Notes: generated by a model not told the origin, from the letters alone. A DNA stretch of 64,000 bases from Anaerolineales bacterium UBA2181 (GCA_002328075.1 DCVT01000031.1:248001-312000), one strand, 5' to 3'; positions 50,918 to 60,403 are shown, counted from the stretch's first letter. Program-made: numbers and translations.

Positions 50918-53290
50918 CAGATAGGCCAGCGCCTTTTCTGCCTCACTGTTCATGACCAGTTCCAGGTACCTGCCCCCGGTTGCCGTGGGGACATGGATGA
51001 CCCGCACCAAGTCGGACAGGGCGGCATCGCCGGGCAGGAGTTCTGACAACTGGTTGGGGGATTGGTCCAGAAGGGTCGAGTCAAAGATGATGCCGGGCTC
51101 TCCGGGGTAGAGTGCCAGGGGGTATATCTCAGCTTCCACCAGGTCCTGGAAGAAGTGGGTTCCATAGGACACCTCCGGCCGCCCACCTCCGCGAGGCATG
51201 GCAACCTCGATGAGGGCACGGCAATTAAAGATGTCCGCGTAACTCACCTTGACACCGAGTTCGATGTTGGAGGTGCCCCACCGGCCGGGCCCCATGAGAA
51301 TAAACGTGTGCCCCTCCAATTGCCGGTTGAGGCGGCCCACTACTCGGCCTAGTTCCAACCGGGTTGCCGTGTCTGGTATGTCAGCGTACCGACCAGGGTC
51401 GACATAGATGATGTACTCGATCCGCTGCACTGCTCCGTTAGGCACCATTCGGTTGGCCGTGAACAGGATGTCTTTTTCCGGTACATTTGTCGGAACATGG
51501 TAATCCTCGCGATCGTCCCGGCTGGACAGCGTGCGACACTGTAACAGGCAAAATTCGAGTTCCACCTGCGGATAGGCGTAACGCATGTCCAAGGTAAACT
51601 CGATGTCGACCGGACGCTGGTAACGGGCCTCCAGCAGTTGCAGGGTCTGTCTGATCAGCGAGATAAAGGATGTCTTTTGCAGGAGCTGGTTGAAGGTCAG
51701 CACCAACCTATCTGGCGGCGTGTCAGTCCGGGCCGTGATCATCTCACGCAGGTGGTCGCCCTCGTCAACCGAGACCAGGAATCGTAACCCCTGGATATCC
51801 TGCAGTGGCACCTGTGCCAGCGGAACCGTCGTGAGGGTGTTCTCGTGCAGGTCAATCAGGTCCACAAAGTGCTGCGAATAGTGCTTGATCTGCTGAGGCA
51901 TGATCTCCGGCCGCAAGGTAGGATGGCTCAGCGCGATGACCCGTGGGTAGTCGTTGGCTACCCGATCTACTGCCCGGGTTCCCAGTCCCAGGACCAGCCG
52001 CACAAAACCGTCCTCCGGCCGGATGCGGGGGTTCCAACGGTGTGGGTTGCGGCTGAACGCCACCCCGGCCATGGCGGGGAAAAAGTACTCCTGTCTCTGC
52101 TTCCCGATCACCTTCTGAATCAGGACCGCCATGCGCTCATCGTAATCCAAAAAGCCCCGGTGTCGCCGGTAAAAGAGGGCTGCCGGGTTGAGAACACTGG
52201 AGTAGACCCGCCGGATGGCGTCCTGCAATGCCTCGAGATTCTCGTCCGGAGTACCCTGGTTAGCGCAAAAATAGCTCTCGTATTTTCCGGAGAAGGCATA
52301 CCCAAAGTTGTCCTCCAGCAGGCTGGACGAGCGCACAATGAGAGGAGCGTTCCCCACCTCCTCCAGAAGGTGGCGCAGACCCTGCACAATGTGTGGGGGA
52401 AACCAGCCAGCGCAGAATGCAGCCTGGATCCGGGGATATTCGGCCTCCACCTCCTCCTCGGTCAGGTACTTTTGGTTCATGAAACCGTGGAGTTCGTTGA
52501 GCGAGACAAAGTCGTAAAAGACATCAGCACCCAAGTAGTAGGATTCCGGGATGGATAGGTTCTTTGTCAACGTTTCAGACCCGGTCTCTTGTGCCGCCTG
52601 CTGCAGCATCTTCCACGCCAGCAACATCCCGGCGGACTTGCCGCCGATCTTGCCTCGGCCGATGCGGCGCCGGCGGATCTCCCTCAGGTCGTCCATGGTA
52701 AAGTATTGGCGGGCGATTCCCACAAAGGCCAGCTGATCGCTGATGAGACCTTTGATGAGGACAACCACGAATTCCTGGATATGGTGCCGGACAGACGCAA
52801 GCTCTGCGGGAGGCAATGATTTCCAGCGGTCCGCCTGGGCAAAGAGCAGGTCCCACGGTGCCAGTTCCGGGTTGAAGGAAAGCACAACCTGCCGGCCGGG
52901 CGCGCGCCGGTTGACTACCTCCTGCACGATCTCTTTGAGAAGGTCATGAGGCAGATTGTGGGCAAAATAAAAATCGGTAAGTTGATCGCGTATGATCTGG
53001 AGTCGGTCCGACCAGTCGGCCGAGGGTTCCTCGTAGATGGGATTGGTGATGCCCTCGCGCCGCTGGGATTCGATCGCTTTTTGCTCTACCTCCCTATCGA
53101 ATTGATCCGGCAAGATGACCCCACGGTTAACGATCTCCTGCCGCATCCGGTCGCGGACCTGACGGGACGCAACCGGATACTGCTGCAACTCCAAATAGAG
53201 CTGCAACACCTTCGGAAGGCGCCGCAGGTCAAAGGTAGCAGTGTCAGCCGGCGGGTCCGCGTTATGGTTGGCCGCTTCGCTTGGCTTCAA
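50912..53290 (-). CDS. PEP/pyruvate-binding domain protein without phosphohistidine domain
   Basis: A 792-residue protein. Residues 1-200 are an uncharacterised N-terminal region; about 210-600 form the PPDK N-terminal ATP-grasp domain (GKIGGKSAGMLLAWKMLQQA, PLIVRSSSLLEDNFGYAFSG, ELEFCLLQCRTLSSR). The last 190 residues are unassigned (ILMGPGRWGTSNIELGVKV). The TSGGxxxH phosphohistidine motif and the PEP-utiliser barrel of PpsA/PPDK are not visible, so this is not an ordinary PEP synthase. Last gene of the gat operon, overlapping gatB by 29 bases. Function unknown. Confidence 0.78.
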   Translation of the reverse strand: MKPSEAANHNADPPADTATFDLRRLPKVLQLYLELQQYPVASRQVRDRMRQEIVNRGVILPDQFDREVEQKAIESQRREGITNPIYEEPSADWSDRLQIIRDQLTDFYFAHNLPHDLLKEIVQEVVNRRAPGRQVVLSFNPELAPWDLLFAQADRWKSLPPAELASVRHHIQEFVVVLIKGLISDQLAFVGIARQYFTMDDLREIRRRRIGRGKIGGKSAGMLLAWKMLQQAAQETGSETLTKNLSIPESYYLGADVFYDFVSLNELHGFMNQKYLTEEEVEAEYPRIQAAFCAGWFPPHIVQGLRHLLEEVGNAPLIVRSSSLLEDNFGYAFSGKYESYFCANQGTPDENLEALQDAIRRVYSSVLNPAALFYRRHRGFLDYDERMAVLIQKVIGKQRQEYFFPAMAGVAFSRNPHRWNPRIRPEDGFVRLVLGLGTRAVDRVANDYPRVIALSHPTLRPEIMPQQIKHYSQHFVDLIDLHENTLTTVPLAQVPLQDIQGLRFLVSVDEGDHLREMITARTDTPPDRLVLTFNQLLQKTSFISLIRQTLQLLEARYQRPVDIEFTLDMRYAYPQVELEFCLLQCRTLSSRDDREDYHVPTNVPEKDILFTANRMVPNGAVQRIEYIIYVDPGRYADIPDTATRLELGRVVGRLNRQLEGHTFILMGPGRWGTSNIELGVKVSYADIFNCRALIEVAMPRGGGRPEVSYGTHFFQDLVEAEIYPLALYPGEPGIIFDSTLLDQSPNQLSELLPGDAALSDLVRVIHVPTATGGRYLELVMNSEAEKALAYLK

Positions 53291-54740
53291 GCTTCTCCTT
53301 TAGTAACGCCAGCACCCTGGCGGGGTTCGCCTTGCCTTGCGTAGTGCGCATGACCTGACCCATGAGCCATTGAAGCAACGACTCTTTGCCGGAGAGGTAC
53401 TGCGCGACCTCGCCCGGATGATTCTCTATGACTTGTCCAGCGATGCCTTCCAAAGTCCCCTGGTCGGAGATTTGAGCCAATTCACGGCGTTGAACGATAG
53501 CCTCGGCCGAATCGCCCTGCTTAACCATCTCCGCCAGCACCTCACGGGCGGTACCGGTACTGATGGCGCCCCGCCGGACCAGGTTGACCAAACCGACAAG
53601 CTCGGCTGGCGTCATGCGCATCTCCTCCACCGCCAGGCCACATTCGTTCATCAACCGGAACAGATCGCCCGTGATCCAGTTACTGATGGTCTTGGCCTGG
53701 GCGTGGCGGTCAACCGGTTCCTGTGCCGGGCACGCAGCCATGGCGTCCTGAAAAAAGCGGGCTACTGCCTGATCTGCCACCAACACCGCCGCGTCGTAAT
53801 CGGAGAGGCCATAATCCACCACAAAACGGGCCTTGACGACGTCCGGAAGCTCGGGCAATTGGGACCGTAAGCGATCCAACCATTCTGGTTGGACCACCAG
53901 CGGGGGCAAGTCAGGTTCGGGAAAGTACCGATAATCGTTGGCGGTCTCCTTGCTGCGCTGAGGAAAGGTGATGTTGCGTTGTTCGTCCCATCCCATCGTC
54001 AGGCGCTTAACCCGGCCTCCGGTCGTCAGCACGTTTTCCTGGCGCGTGGTCTCATAAGCCAGCGCAGCACGCACTGAACGAAATGAGTTCAGGTTCTTTA
54101 TCTCCGTCAGAGTCCCCCATTCGTTCGTGCCGGCCGGGCGCAGGGAGATATTGGGTTCGCAGCGCATCGCGCCTTTTTCCATGTCGGCAGTCGATATTTT
54201 CAGATAGCGCAAGAGGGTGCGGAGCTTGGTCAGGAAGTCATAGGCTTCCTCGGCCGATCGGATGTCTGGCTCGGTGACGATCTCTAGCAGAGGCACTCCG
54301 GCCCGATTCAGGTCCACCAAGCTGTGATCTCCTCGGTGTACCAATTTGCCCGTATCCTCTTCCAGGTGAGCCCGCCGGATCCCAATGCGTTTCTGTTCGG
54401 CGTTTGTTTCCACCATGACCCAACCGTTGACGGCCAGCGGAAGATCGTACTGTGAGATCTGGTAACCCTTGGGAAGATCGGGGTAGTGATAGTTCTTTCG
54501 GTCCCATTTCGTGAAACTGGCGATGCGGCAGTTCAGTGCTAACCCAGCCATAATGGCGAATTCGACCGCCTGCTGGTTGATCACCGGCAGGACTCCGGGT
54601 TGACCGGTGCAGATTGGGCAGGTTAGCGTGTTGGGCTCATGTCCAAAAGCGGCCGCGTTGCAACCGCAGAACATCTTGGAAGCTGTGGCCAGTTGTACGT
54701 GGACCTCGAGGCCGATAACCGGCTCGTACCCTTTATCCAT
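53262..54740 (-). CDS. gatB: Asp-tRNA(Asn)/Glu-tRNA(Gln) amidotransferase subunit B
   Basis: A 492-residue subunit that phosphorylates and amidates mischarged Glu-tRNA(Gln) or Asp-tRNA(Asn). YEPVIGLEVHVQLATASKMF, zinc Cys25, Cys27, Cys41 and Cys44 (FCGCNAAAFG, CPICTG), DLPKGYQISQYDLPL, HLEEDTGKLVH. C-terminal helical and YqeY-like domain ends in NPARVLALLKEKL. ATG at 54740 is used; the frame to 54893 is not conserved. Overlaps the aminotransferase gene by 8 bases. Confidence 0.93.
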   Translation of the reverse strand: MDKGYEPVIGLEVHVQLATASKMFCGCNAAAFGHEPNTLTCPICTGQPGVLPVINQQAVEFAIMAGLALNCRIASFTKWDRKNYHYPDLPKGYQISQYDLPLAVNGWVMVETNAEQKRIGIRRAHLEEDTGKLVHRGDHSLVDLNRAGVPLLEIVTEPDIRSAEEAYDFLTKLRTLLRYLKISTADMEKGAMRCEPNISLRPAGTNEWGTLTEIKNLNSFRSVRAALAYETTRQENVLTTGGRVKRLTMGWDEQRNITFPQRSKETANDYRYFPEPDLPPLVVQPEWLDRLRSQLPELPDVVKARFVVDYGLSDYDAAVLVADQAVARFFQDAMAACPAQEPVDRHAQAKTISNWITGDLFRLMNECGLAVEEMRMTPAELVGLVNLVRRGAISTGTAREVLAEMVKQGDSAEAIVQRRELAQISDQGTLEGIAGQVIENHPGEVAQYLSGKESLLQWLMGQVMRTTQGKANPARVLALLKEKLEAKRSGQP

Positions 54741-55899
54741 GCCTTTGCATAAATCGGTGCATCCGCTCCAGGGCCTGTTCGATCTTTTCGTAGGCAGTGG
54801 CGTAGGAGCAGCGAACAAAGCCACGGCCTGCCTCGCCAAAGGCGTTCCCTGGAACCACGGCGACCCGCTCCTCTTGGAGCAACTGCTCCGCAAACTCGCT
54901 GTCGGTCATCCCACTGGCGGCCACTGAGGGAAAGGCGTAAAAAGCCCCCCGCGGTTCAAAACATTTTAGACCTATCTCGTTGAGACCGGTCACGATGAGT
55001 TTTCGCCGGCGATCGTATTCGGCAACCATGGTGTCCATATCAGCCTGCGAATGGCGGAGCCCTGCCAACGCTGCCCATTGGGCGGTGGTGGGAGCGGACA
55101 TGATGGTGTATTGGTGTACCTTGCGCATGGCGTCCAGCAGTTCGGCTGGTGCTGCGGCGTACCCAATCCGCCAACCCGTCATCGCATGCGACTTGGAAAA
55201 GCCCTGCAGCAGGATGGTTCGCTGGTACATGCCCGACAGGCTGGGAAAGCAGACGTGCTTTGTGCCGTACACCAACTTGTCATAGATCTCGTCCGAGATA
55301 ACCAACAGGTCGTGTTTTTTGACCAGGGCAGCGATTTCTCCCAACCTCTCCCGGCTCATGGTGGCACCCGTGGGGTTGTTGGGATATCCGATAAGGAGCA
55401 CCTTGGTTCGGGGGGTGATGGCACCCGCAATCTGATCGGCGGTGACCTGAAAACCGTTATCCACCACGGTGTCAACCACGACCGGCACGCCGCCTGCGAA
55501 AATAGTCTCTGGCACATAGGAGACAAAACAGGGTTGAGGAATGATCACCTCGTCGCCCGGATCCAGGACAGCGGTGAGCGCCAGATAGAGCGCTTCCGAG
55601 ACCCCCACCGTGATAAGAATTTCACTGGCCGGGTTGTAGGTCTGGCCGTACCGTCGGTCCAGGTCTTCGGCGATTGCCCGGCGCAGCTCCTCAATTCCTG
55701 AGTTCGACGTGTAGTGGGTCTGTCCTTGTGTTAGCGATTGTTGGCCCGCCTCGATGATGGCTGCGGGGGAGTCAAAATCGGGTTCGCCAATTCCCAACGA
55801 GATGACGTCCTCCATAGTAGCGGCAATATCAAAGAAACGGCGAATGCCAGAGGGTGGAACCTCGGCTACACGACGGGAGATGAATTTGCTCAGGCTCAC
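54733..55899 (-). CDS. Class I/II pyridoxal-phosphate aminotransferase
   Basis: A 388-residue fold-type I aminotransferase of the AspC/PatA group. ISLGIGEPDFDSP (35-47), GYPNNPTGAT (171-180), ISDEIYDKLVYG and Lys236 in LLQGFSKSHAMTGWRIGYAA (Schiff-base Lys). GTG at 55899 is the start: AAGGAG lies 5 bases ahead and the codon overlaps the previous stop as GTGA. Placed between gat genes, it may supply aspartate or glutamate, but specificity is not proven. Confidence 0.88.
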   Translation of the reverse strand: MSLSKFISRRVAEVPPSGIRRFFDIAATMEDVISLGIGEPDFDSPAAIIEAGQQSLTQGQTHYTSNSGIEELRRAIAEDLDRRYGQTYNPASEILITVGVSEALYLALTAVLDPGDEVIIPQPCFVSYVPETIFAGGVPVVVDTVVDNGFQVTADQIAGAITPRTKVLLIGYPNNPTGATMSRERLGEIAALVKKHDLLVISDEIYDKLVYGTKHVCFPSLSGMYQRTILLQGFSKSHAMTGWRIGYAAAPAELLDAMRKVHQYTIMSAPTTAQWAALAGLRHSQADMDTMVAEYDRRRKLIVTGLNEIGLKCFEPRGAFYAFPSVAASGMTDSEFAEQLLQEERVAVVPGNAFGEAGRGFVRCSYATAYEKIEQALERMHRFMQRHG

Positions 55900-56141
55900 T
55901 GTAACTCCTTGTCTTTTCTGTGGATGTGGGACGCACACTGCACGCTCCAATGGTCCGCCTGCAGATCGTACGCCAGGTGCAATCTCCGTCCGTCGGTTAC
56001 CTGAACCAGGAAATGCAGTTGGTTGGGATCGCGCCACTGGTGTTCCACCAGAGTGACCTCCAGGCGTTCCTGGTCGTCCCAGACAGCCATCGGCCGGTCG
56101 GCATAACGGGAACTCGAATAGACCTCAACGCGAGCGGTCAT
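55896..56141 (-). CDS. Small protein of unknown function in the gat operon
   Basis: An 81-residue beta-rich protein: VEVYSSSRYADRPMAVWDD, then TLVEHQWRDPNQLHFLVQVT and LHLAYDLQADHWSVQ. No family could be named with confidence. The GTGA overlap with the aminotransferase and five-base gap from the nucleotidyltransferase support it as a real gene. Confidence 0.6.
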   Translation of the reverse strand: MTARVEVYSSSRYADRPMAVWDDQERLEVTLVEHQWRDPNQLHFLVQVTDGRRLHLAYDLQADHWSVQCASHIHRKDKELQ

Positions 56142-56146
56142 GCGGG

Positions 56147-57142
56147 TCAGTCGGTGAGATCATGCCCGATCGAGGACGAATCGCCCACGTTGTAGGAATG
56201 AAAATGGCCGGTCAATAGAGCATCGCGACCGATGAGAGAACCACGGAGCAACCCATTACGAACGCACGCGCCCTCATCAATGATGCTATCCTGGATGATG
56301 GCGTTTTCGATGTGACAATTGGCAGCGATGGTGACATGCGGTCCGATCACCGCATGGCATATCCGGGCGCTCGGGTCGATGTGCACCGGCGGCACCAGGA
56401 TACAGCTTTTCGACCTCACCTGGCTGCCGTTGTCATGCCCATGGTCCAACAGGAAACGGTTGGTCTGGAGGACGGTCTCGGGTTTGCCGCAATCTTCCCA
56501 CACCTCGACTTTTCGAGGCAGCATGCGGGCGCCCTGCTGGATCATGATGTTAAAGGCATCAGCCAGATAGTACTCGCCCTTGGTCTGTAGTCCCTGCGCC
56601 AACTGGGTCTCGATGGCCCGGATCAGGTCTCGACCGTCGCGAACGTAGTAGAAACCCACCAGGGCCAGGTTGTTCAGGAGGCTTTCCGGCTTTTCGACCA
56701 ACCGCTTGACCAACCCATCGGATCCCAACTCGGCGACGCCAAAGCGGCGCGGGTCTTGCACCTCTTTCACAAACGCGACGGCGTCGGCCGTTTCGGTGCC
56801 GAGTTTTGATAGGTCTGCCTGGATCAGGGTGTCCACAAACACGATCAGGGCCGGCCCTTCCAGGTAGTCCCGGCAGAGATAGATGGCCGGCGACTGGCCG
56901 TTCAACTCCTCCTGGACGAAAAACCGGGATGGCATTCGGTAGTTCTTCCTTACATAAGTCTCGATCTGGCCGCCGAGATAACCCGTAATGCACAGCAATT
57001 GGCTGATCTCCAGCCCGGCGAATGAGTCCAGCACATGGCCAAGCACTGCCTTGCCCGCAACATTGATCAGCGGTTTGGGTCGGGTATGTGTCTGAGGCCG
57101 GAGGCGTTTTCCAAAGCCGGCCATGGGTATGATCACCTGCAT
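56147..57142 (-). CDS. Sugar-phosphate nucleotidyltransferase with hexapeptide tail
   Basis: A 331-residue nucleotidyltransferase of the glucose-1-phosphate thymidylyl/uridylyltransferase type. IIPMAGFGKRLRPQTHTRPK (nucleotide-binding signature), PLINVAGKAVLGHVLD, VFVDTLIQAD (metal Asp) and VKEVQDPRRFGVAEL. The C-terminus (from about 255) is a left-handed beta-helix of hexapeptide repeats (VPPVHIDPSARICHAVIGPH). Substrate not decidable between NDP-glucose types. AAGGAG 6 bases before ATG. Confidence 0.88.
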   Translation of the reverse strand: MQVIIPMAGFGKRLRPQTHTRPKPLINVAGKAVLGHVLDSFAGLEISQLLCITGYLGGQIETYVRKNYRMPSRFFVQEELNGQSPAIYLCRDYLEGPALIVFVDTLIQADLSKLGTETADAVAFVKEVQDPRRFGVAELGSDGLVKRLVEKPESLLNNLALVGFYYVRDGRDLIRAIETQLAQGLQTKGEYYLADAFNIMIQQGARMLPRKVEVWEDCGKPETVLQTNRFLLDHGHDNGSQVRSKSCILVPPVHIDPSARICHAVIGPHVTIAANCHIENAIIQDSIIDEGACVRNGLLRGSLIGRDALLTGHFHSYNVGDSSSIGHDLTD

Positions 57143-57212
57143 AGGATCTCCTTATCCGAGGTCAATGATGGAATACGCCTCTGCCAGGCACTCGGACGCA
57201 CCAGCTCTTCGC

Positions 57213-58703
57213 TCATAGAGGAGCGCTCCGCTGGTGCCACGAGGTCGCCTGCTCGTATACGTGGGCGACACGGAGTAATTCGGGTTCGCCAAGGGCCGGC
57301 CCTATGAGCTGCAGACCCACCGGCAGGTCTGTGCTCGCGCCTGGATCGGCCGCATTCACCGAGGCAAAGCCGCACGGCACTGACAACCCGCAGATTCCGG
57401 CAAGGTTCGTCGATAGGGTAAAGACATCCTGAAGATACATCTGCAGGGGGTCATTCACCATTTCGCCGATCCTGAACGCTGTGCGCGGCGTGGTAGGGGC
57501 AGCAATCACATCCACCTTTTCAAAAGCGCGCTCAAGGTCCTGTCGGATGAGCGTGCGCGCTTTCTGGGCCTTGATGTAATAGGCGTCATAGTAACCGGCG
57601 CTGAGCGCGTAGGTTCCCAGCATGATGCGCCGGATCACCTCTGGCCCGAATCCCTCGCCGCGGGTGAGGTGGTACGTATCCCACAGATCTTTGCCGGTGA
57701 TGCGCAGACCGTAACGCATACCGTCATAACGAGCCAGGTTCGCCGAGGCTTCGGCCGGGGCAATCAGATAGTATACCGGCAGCGCGTACGGAGTGTGGGG
57801 CAAGCTGATCTCGACGAGCTCGGCGCCCAGTTCTTCCAGGGTGGCAGTTGCCTCCAGCACAACAGCCTCTACCTGTGGTTGCATGCCGCCCACCATATAC
57901 TCACGGGGCAGGCCGACGCGCACCCCGTTCAGACCGTCCGTCTTTTTCAGGCGCTCCACATAGTCCGGCACCGGGTCGGTGAGCGAGGTCGAGTCTAGCG
58001 GATCGTGGCCCGCTATTGTCTGGAGGACCAGGGCCGCATCTGCCACCGTCCGGCCAAACGTGCCGATCTGGTCCAGCGACGAGGCAAAGGCCACCAATCC
58101 GTACCGGCTCACCACACCGTAGGTAGGTTTGATACCCACGACGCCGCACAAGGCCGCCGGTTGCCTTACGCTGCCACCGGTGTCCGAGCCCAACGCGCCC
58201 AGGGCCATGTATGCCGCCACGGCCGCGGCGCTTCCGCCACTGGAACCGCCCGGAACGCGTGACAGATCCCACGGATTGCACGTCGGGCCAAAGGCCGAGT
58301 TCTCGGTGGAGGACCCCATGGCGAACTCGTCGGTGTTCGTCTTGCCCAAGAGAACGGCTCCGGCGGCTTGAAGCCGGTCAATGACGGTGGCGTTGAATGT
58401 GGGGACATAGTGCTCCAGAATACGAGAGCCGCAAGTGGTGGGAATCCCACGCACGTGGATGATGTCCTTGATCGCCAGTGGGATTCCAAGCAGCGGAGAA
58501 ACCGGTCCGCCGGCAGACCGACGCACGTCCGCCCGCTGGGCGTCAACCAGCGCCTGCTCGCAGTTGCAGTACAGGAATGCATGAACCATTGGCTCCACGG
58601 CCGAGATGCGCTCCAAGACAGCGCGGGTGAGCTCGACGCTGCTGATCTCCCCAGCCTGCAAGAGGGCCTGGGCTTCTGTCAGGCAAAGTTCGTAAAGCTT
58701 CAA
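57213..58703 (-). CDS. gatA: Asp-tRNA(Asn)/Glu-tRNA(Gln) amidotransferase subunit A
   Basis: A 496-residue glutaminase/amidase subunit. Ser-Ser-Lys triad visible: Lys79 in GIPLAIKDI, Ser154 in VPGGSSGGSAAA, nucleophile Ser178 in GSDTGGSVRQPA. Family also shows NPWDLSRVPGG and GLVAFASSLDQIG. It releases ammonia from glutamine and channels it to GatB. ATG at 58703 lies 12 bases after gatC. Confidence 0.95.
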   Translation of the reverse strand: MKLYELCLTEAQALLQAGEISSVELTRAVLERISAVEPMVHAFLYCNCEQALVDAQRADVRRSAGGPVSPLLGIPLAIKDIIHVRGIPTTCGSRILEHYVPTFNATVIDRLQAAGAVLLGKTNTDEFAMGSSTENSAFGPTCNPWDLSRVPGGSSGGSAAAVAAYMALGALGSDTGGSVRQPAALCGVVGIKPTYGVVSRYGLVAFASSLDQIGTFGRTVADAALVLQTIAGHDPLDSTSLTDPVPDYVERLKKTDGLNGVRVGLPREYMVGGMQPQVEAVVLEATATLEELGAELVEISLPHTPYALPVYYLIAPAEASANLARYDGMRYGLRITGKDLWDTYHLTRGEGFGPEVIRRIMLGTYALSAGYYDAYYIKAQKARTLIRQDLERAFEKVDVIAAPTTPRTAFRIGEMVNDPLQMYLQDVFTLSTNLAGICGLSVPCGFASVNAADPGASTDLPVGLQLIGPALGEPELLRVAHVYEQATSWHQRSAPL

Positions 58704-58715
58704 GGATACCGAAAA

Positions 58716-59009
58716 TCAGAACACTTCCAGGATGGTTGGCACGCGGTACATCCCTTCCGCGGTGTCAGGCGCATTGGAGAGCGACTCTTCCCGATCACTC
58801 GAGGGTCGGGGGCAATCCGGCCGCATGACCGTGTGTGTGGGCAGAATCGTCGCCGTGGGTGGTATCGCATCCGTATCCAGCTCCTGGAGACGCTGAGCGT
58901 ATTCCAGCACTGCCGACAGTTGGTCGCGGTAGCGAATCAAGTCATCGGTGGCGAGCGCGAGATGAGCGAGTCGGGCGATGCGTTCTACTTCTGCCAGGTC
59001 CAGTGCCAT
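58716..59009 (-). CDS. gatC: Asp-tRNA(Asn)/Glu-tRNA(Gln) amidotransferase subunit C
   Basis: A 97-residue subunit that stabilises GatA-GatB. LAEVERIARLAHLALATDDL and LEYAQRLQELDTDAIPPTAT match GatC; the C-terminus has RPDCPRPSSDREESLSNAPD. ATG at 59009 with GAGGTG directly upstream is preferred to the frame start at 59042. First gat gene of the operon, 44 bases after the lipoprotein gene. Confidence 0.9.
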   Translation of the reverse strand: MALDLAEVERIARLAHLALATDDLIRYRDQLSAVLEYAQRLQELDTDAIPPTATILPTHTVMRPDCPRPSSDREESLSNAPDTAEGMYRVPTILEVF

Positions 59010-59053
59010 GACCACCTCAGCATCATTGTCGCCGGGATCCAACTCCTCGACGA

Positions 59054-60403
59054 TCAGGGCGTGGCCGAAGAAGCCGCTTCAGCGGGGTTGGCGTTTCCGA
59101 GCAGCACGTCACGAACCGCACCGGCCAAGCGGGCCTGGACTGCCTGGTAGTATGCGTCGCCCGGCCACCGAATGCCCGAAAGGAGTTGTTCCCGGGCGAA
59201 CGGAAGGTAGTCGTCTTCCTCGGGCCAAACCAGGAGGGCGCTCTGGGTGGCAGGCAACCAACTGCCCGCATAGCTCCAGATGCCCAGATTGTCTGCCTCT
59301 GCCAGCCAGGTGATCAGGTCGACTGCCATCTGCCGCCGAACCGGATCCGACGTGACGACGGCCCAATGCCACCCAGTAACAAACGACGCCCCAGGGCGAT
59401 TCGGACCAGGAATCGGGGCCACCCCGGTACTGAACAGACCCGCCCGCTCACTTAGGTAGGTGCTGGCGTTTACGTGGGCTATGAGCGCGTTGTTGTTCTC
59501 GTATCTGCCAAAGCTCTCCGCCAGCGATCGGGTCTGGACTGTGGCGACCGGGATCACACGGTCGGCGGCGCACCGCTGATAAAAACGAAACACTTCGGTG
59601 AGGGGGTCGATGGCCAGCCGCGGGTTGCCTCCATCGTCAGTCAGCCTTCCGCCGGCCGCCAGGTAATGCAGCAACGGCGTGTCGACTCGGGCTTCTTCTG
59701 CTGCCGGGAAAACATACGGGCCGCCGCTGGCAAGGATACGGTTCCAGGTGTGCGGAACACTGTCGCTGAGGACGGCCGTATTGTACACCAGATGTTCCAG
59801 GTCCAGCATGAACGGGATGCCGAGCAGTTGCCCACCGACGGTGCCCAACGCACGTCCGACCGGAAAAAGATCGCCGATCACGTTGGGCGGGATCAGTTCA
59901 TCCAGTGGTTGCAGCAGCGATTCTGCGCCGGCCGGCGCCGGCAGCGGTGCTATTTCCTCCAAATTCTGGTTGCTGAGCGTGGCAAGGTCCGGCAAGACCT
60001 TGGGTGCCACCGGGACCGCCGTGTACAAATAGTCAACAATGCTGCCCGGCCCCGTCGCGCGTTTGACCACCACATCCAACTCCAGGTCGGCGCGGCTCTG
60101 GTCGAATGCCTGCAACTGATCACGCAACTGACGCCCGCCGGGGTTGTTGTCTGATGGTTCGAACTCCTCGGTTATCCAGACCGTCAGGCTGATGGGACCG
60201 GTAGCATAGGTCAAGGAGCTGGTTGACGGCGCAAGCGGAGAAAGGTCGGGCGCGGTCGCGGTTCTGGAAACATCCTCCAGCGTTGGAGGAAGGGTGCCTG
60301 ATGGCGTTGACAAGGGCGCAGTCGCAGAATCGGAATCCTGACAGCCGATCAGCACCCCTACCGCCACCAGAAACAGAGTCAAACGTACCAACCACCGTGT
60401 CAT
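59054..60403 (-). CDS. Extracellular solute-binding lipoprotein (sugar type)
   Basis: A 449-residue periplasmic-binding-like lipoprotein. MTRWLVRLTLFLVAVGVLIG then Cys21 (lipobox IGC); a Ser/Thr/Pro linker; then a type I sugar solute-binding fold (VYNTAVLSDSVPHTWNRIL, GWHWAVVTSDPVRRQMAVDL). No permease or ATPase partner adjoins it, so it is an orphan. ATG at 60403. Possibly the first gene of the gat operon through read-through. Ligand unknown. Confidence 0.82.
   Translation of the reverse strand: MTRWLVRLTLFLVAVGVLIGCQDSDSATAPLSTPSGTLPPTLEDVSRTATAPDLSPLAPSTSSLTYATGPISLTVWITEEFEPSDNNPGGRQLRDQLQAFDQSRADLELDVVVKRATGPGSIVDYLYTAVPVAPKVLPDLATLSNQNLEEIAPLPAPAGAESLLQPLDELIPPNVIGDLFPVGRALGTVGGQLLGIPFMLDLEHLVYNTAVLSDSVPHTWNRILASGGPYVFPAAEEARVDTPLLHYLAAGGRLTDDGGNPRLAIDPLTEVFRFYQRCAADRVIPVATVQTRSLAESFGRYENNNALIAHVNASTYLSERAGLFSTGVAPIPGPNRPGASFVTGWHWAVVTSDPVRRQMAVDLITWLAEADNLGIWSYAGSWLPATQSALLVWPEEDDYLPFAREQLLSGIRWPGDAYYQAVQARLAGAVRDVLLGNANPAEAASSATP

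Noticed and set aside
50912..53290. Annotation as phosphoenolpyruvate synthase (ppsA)
   Set aside because: Only the ATP-grasp/PEP-pyruvate-binding domain is visible; the His domain and barrel are absent.
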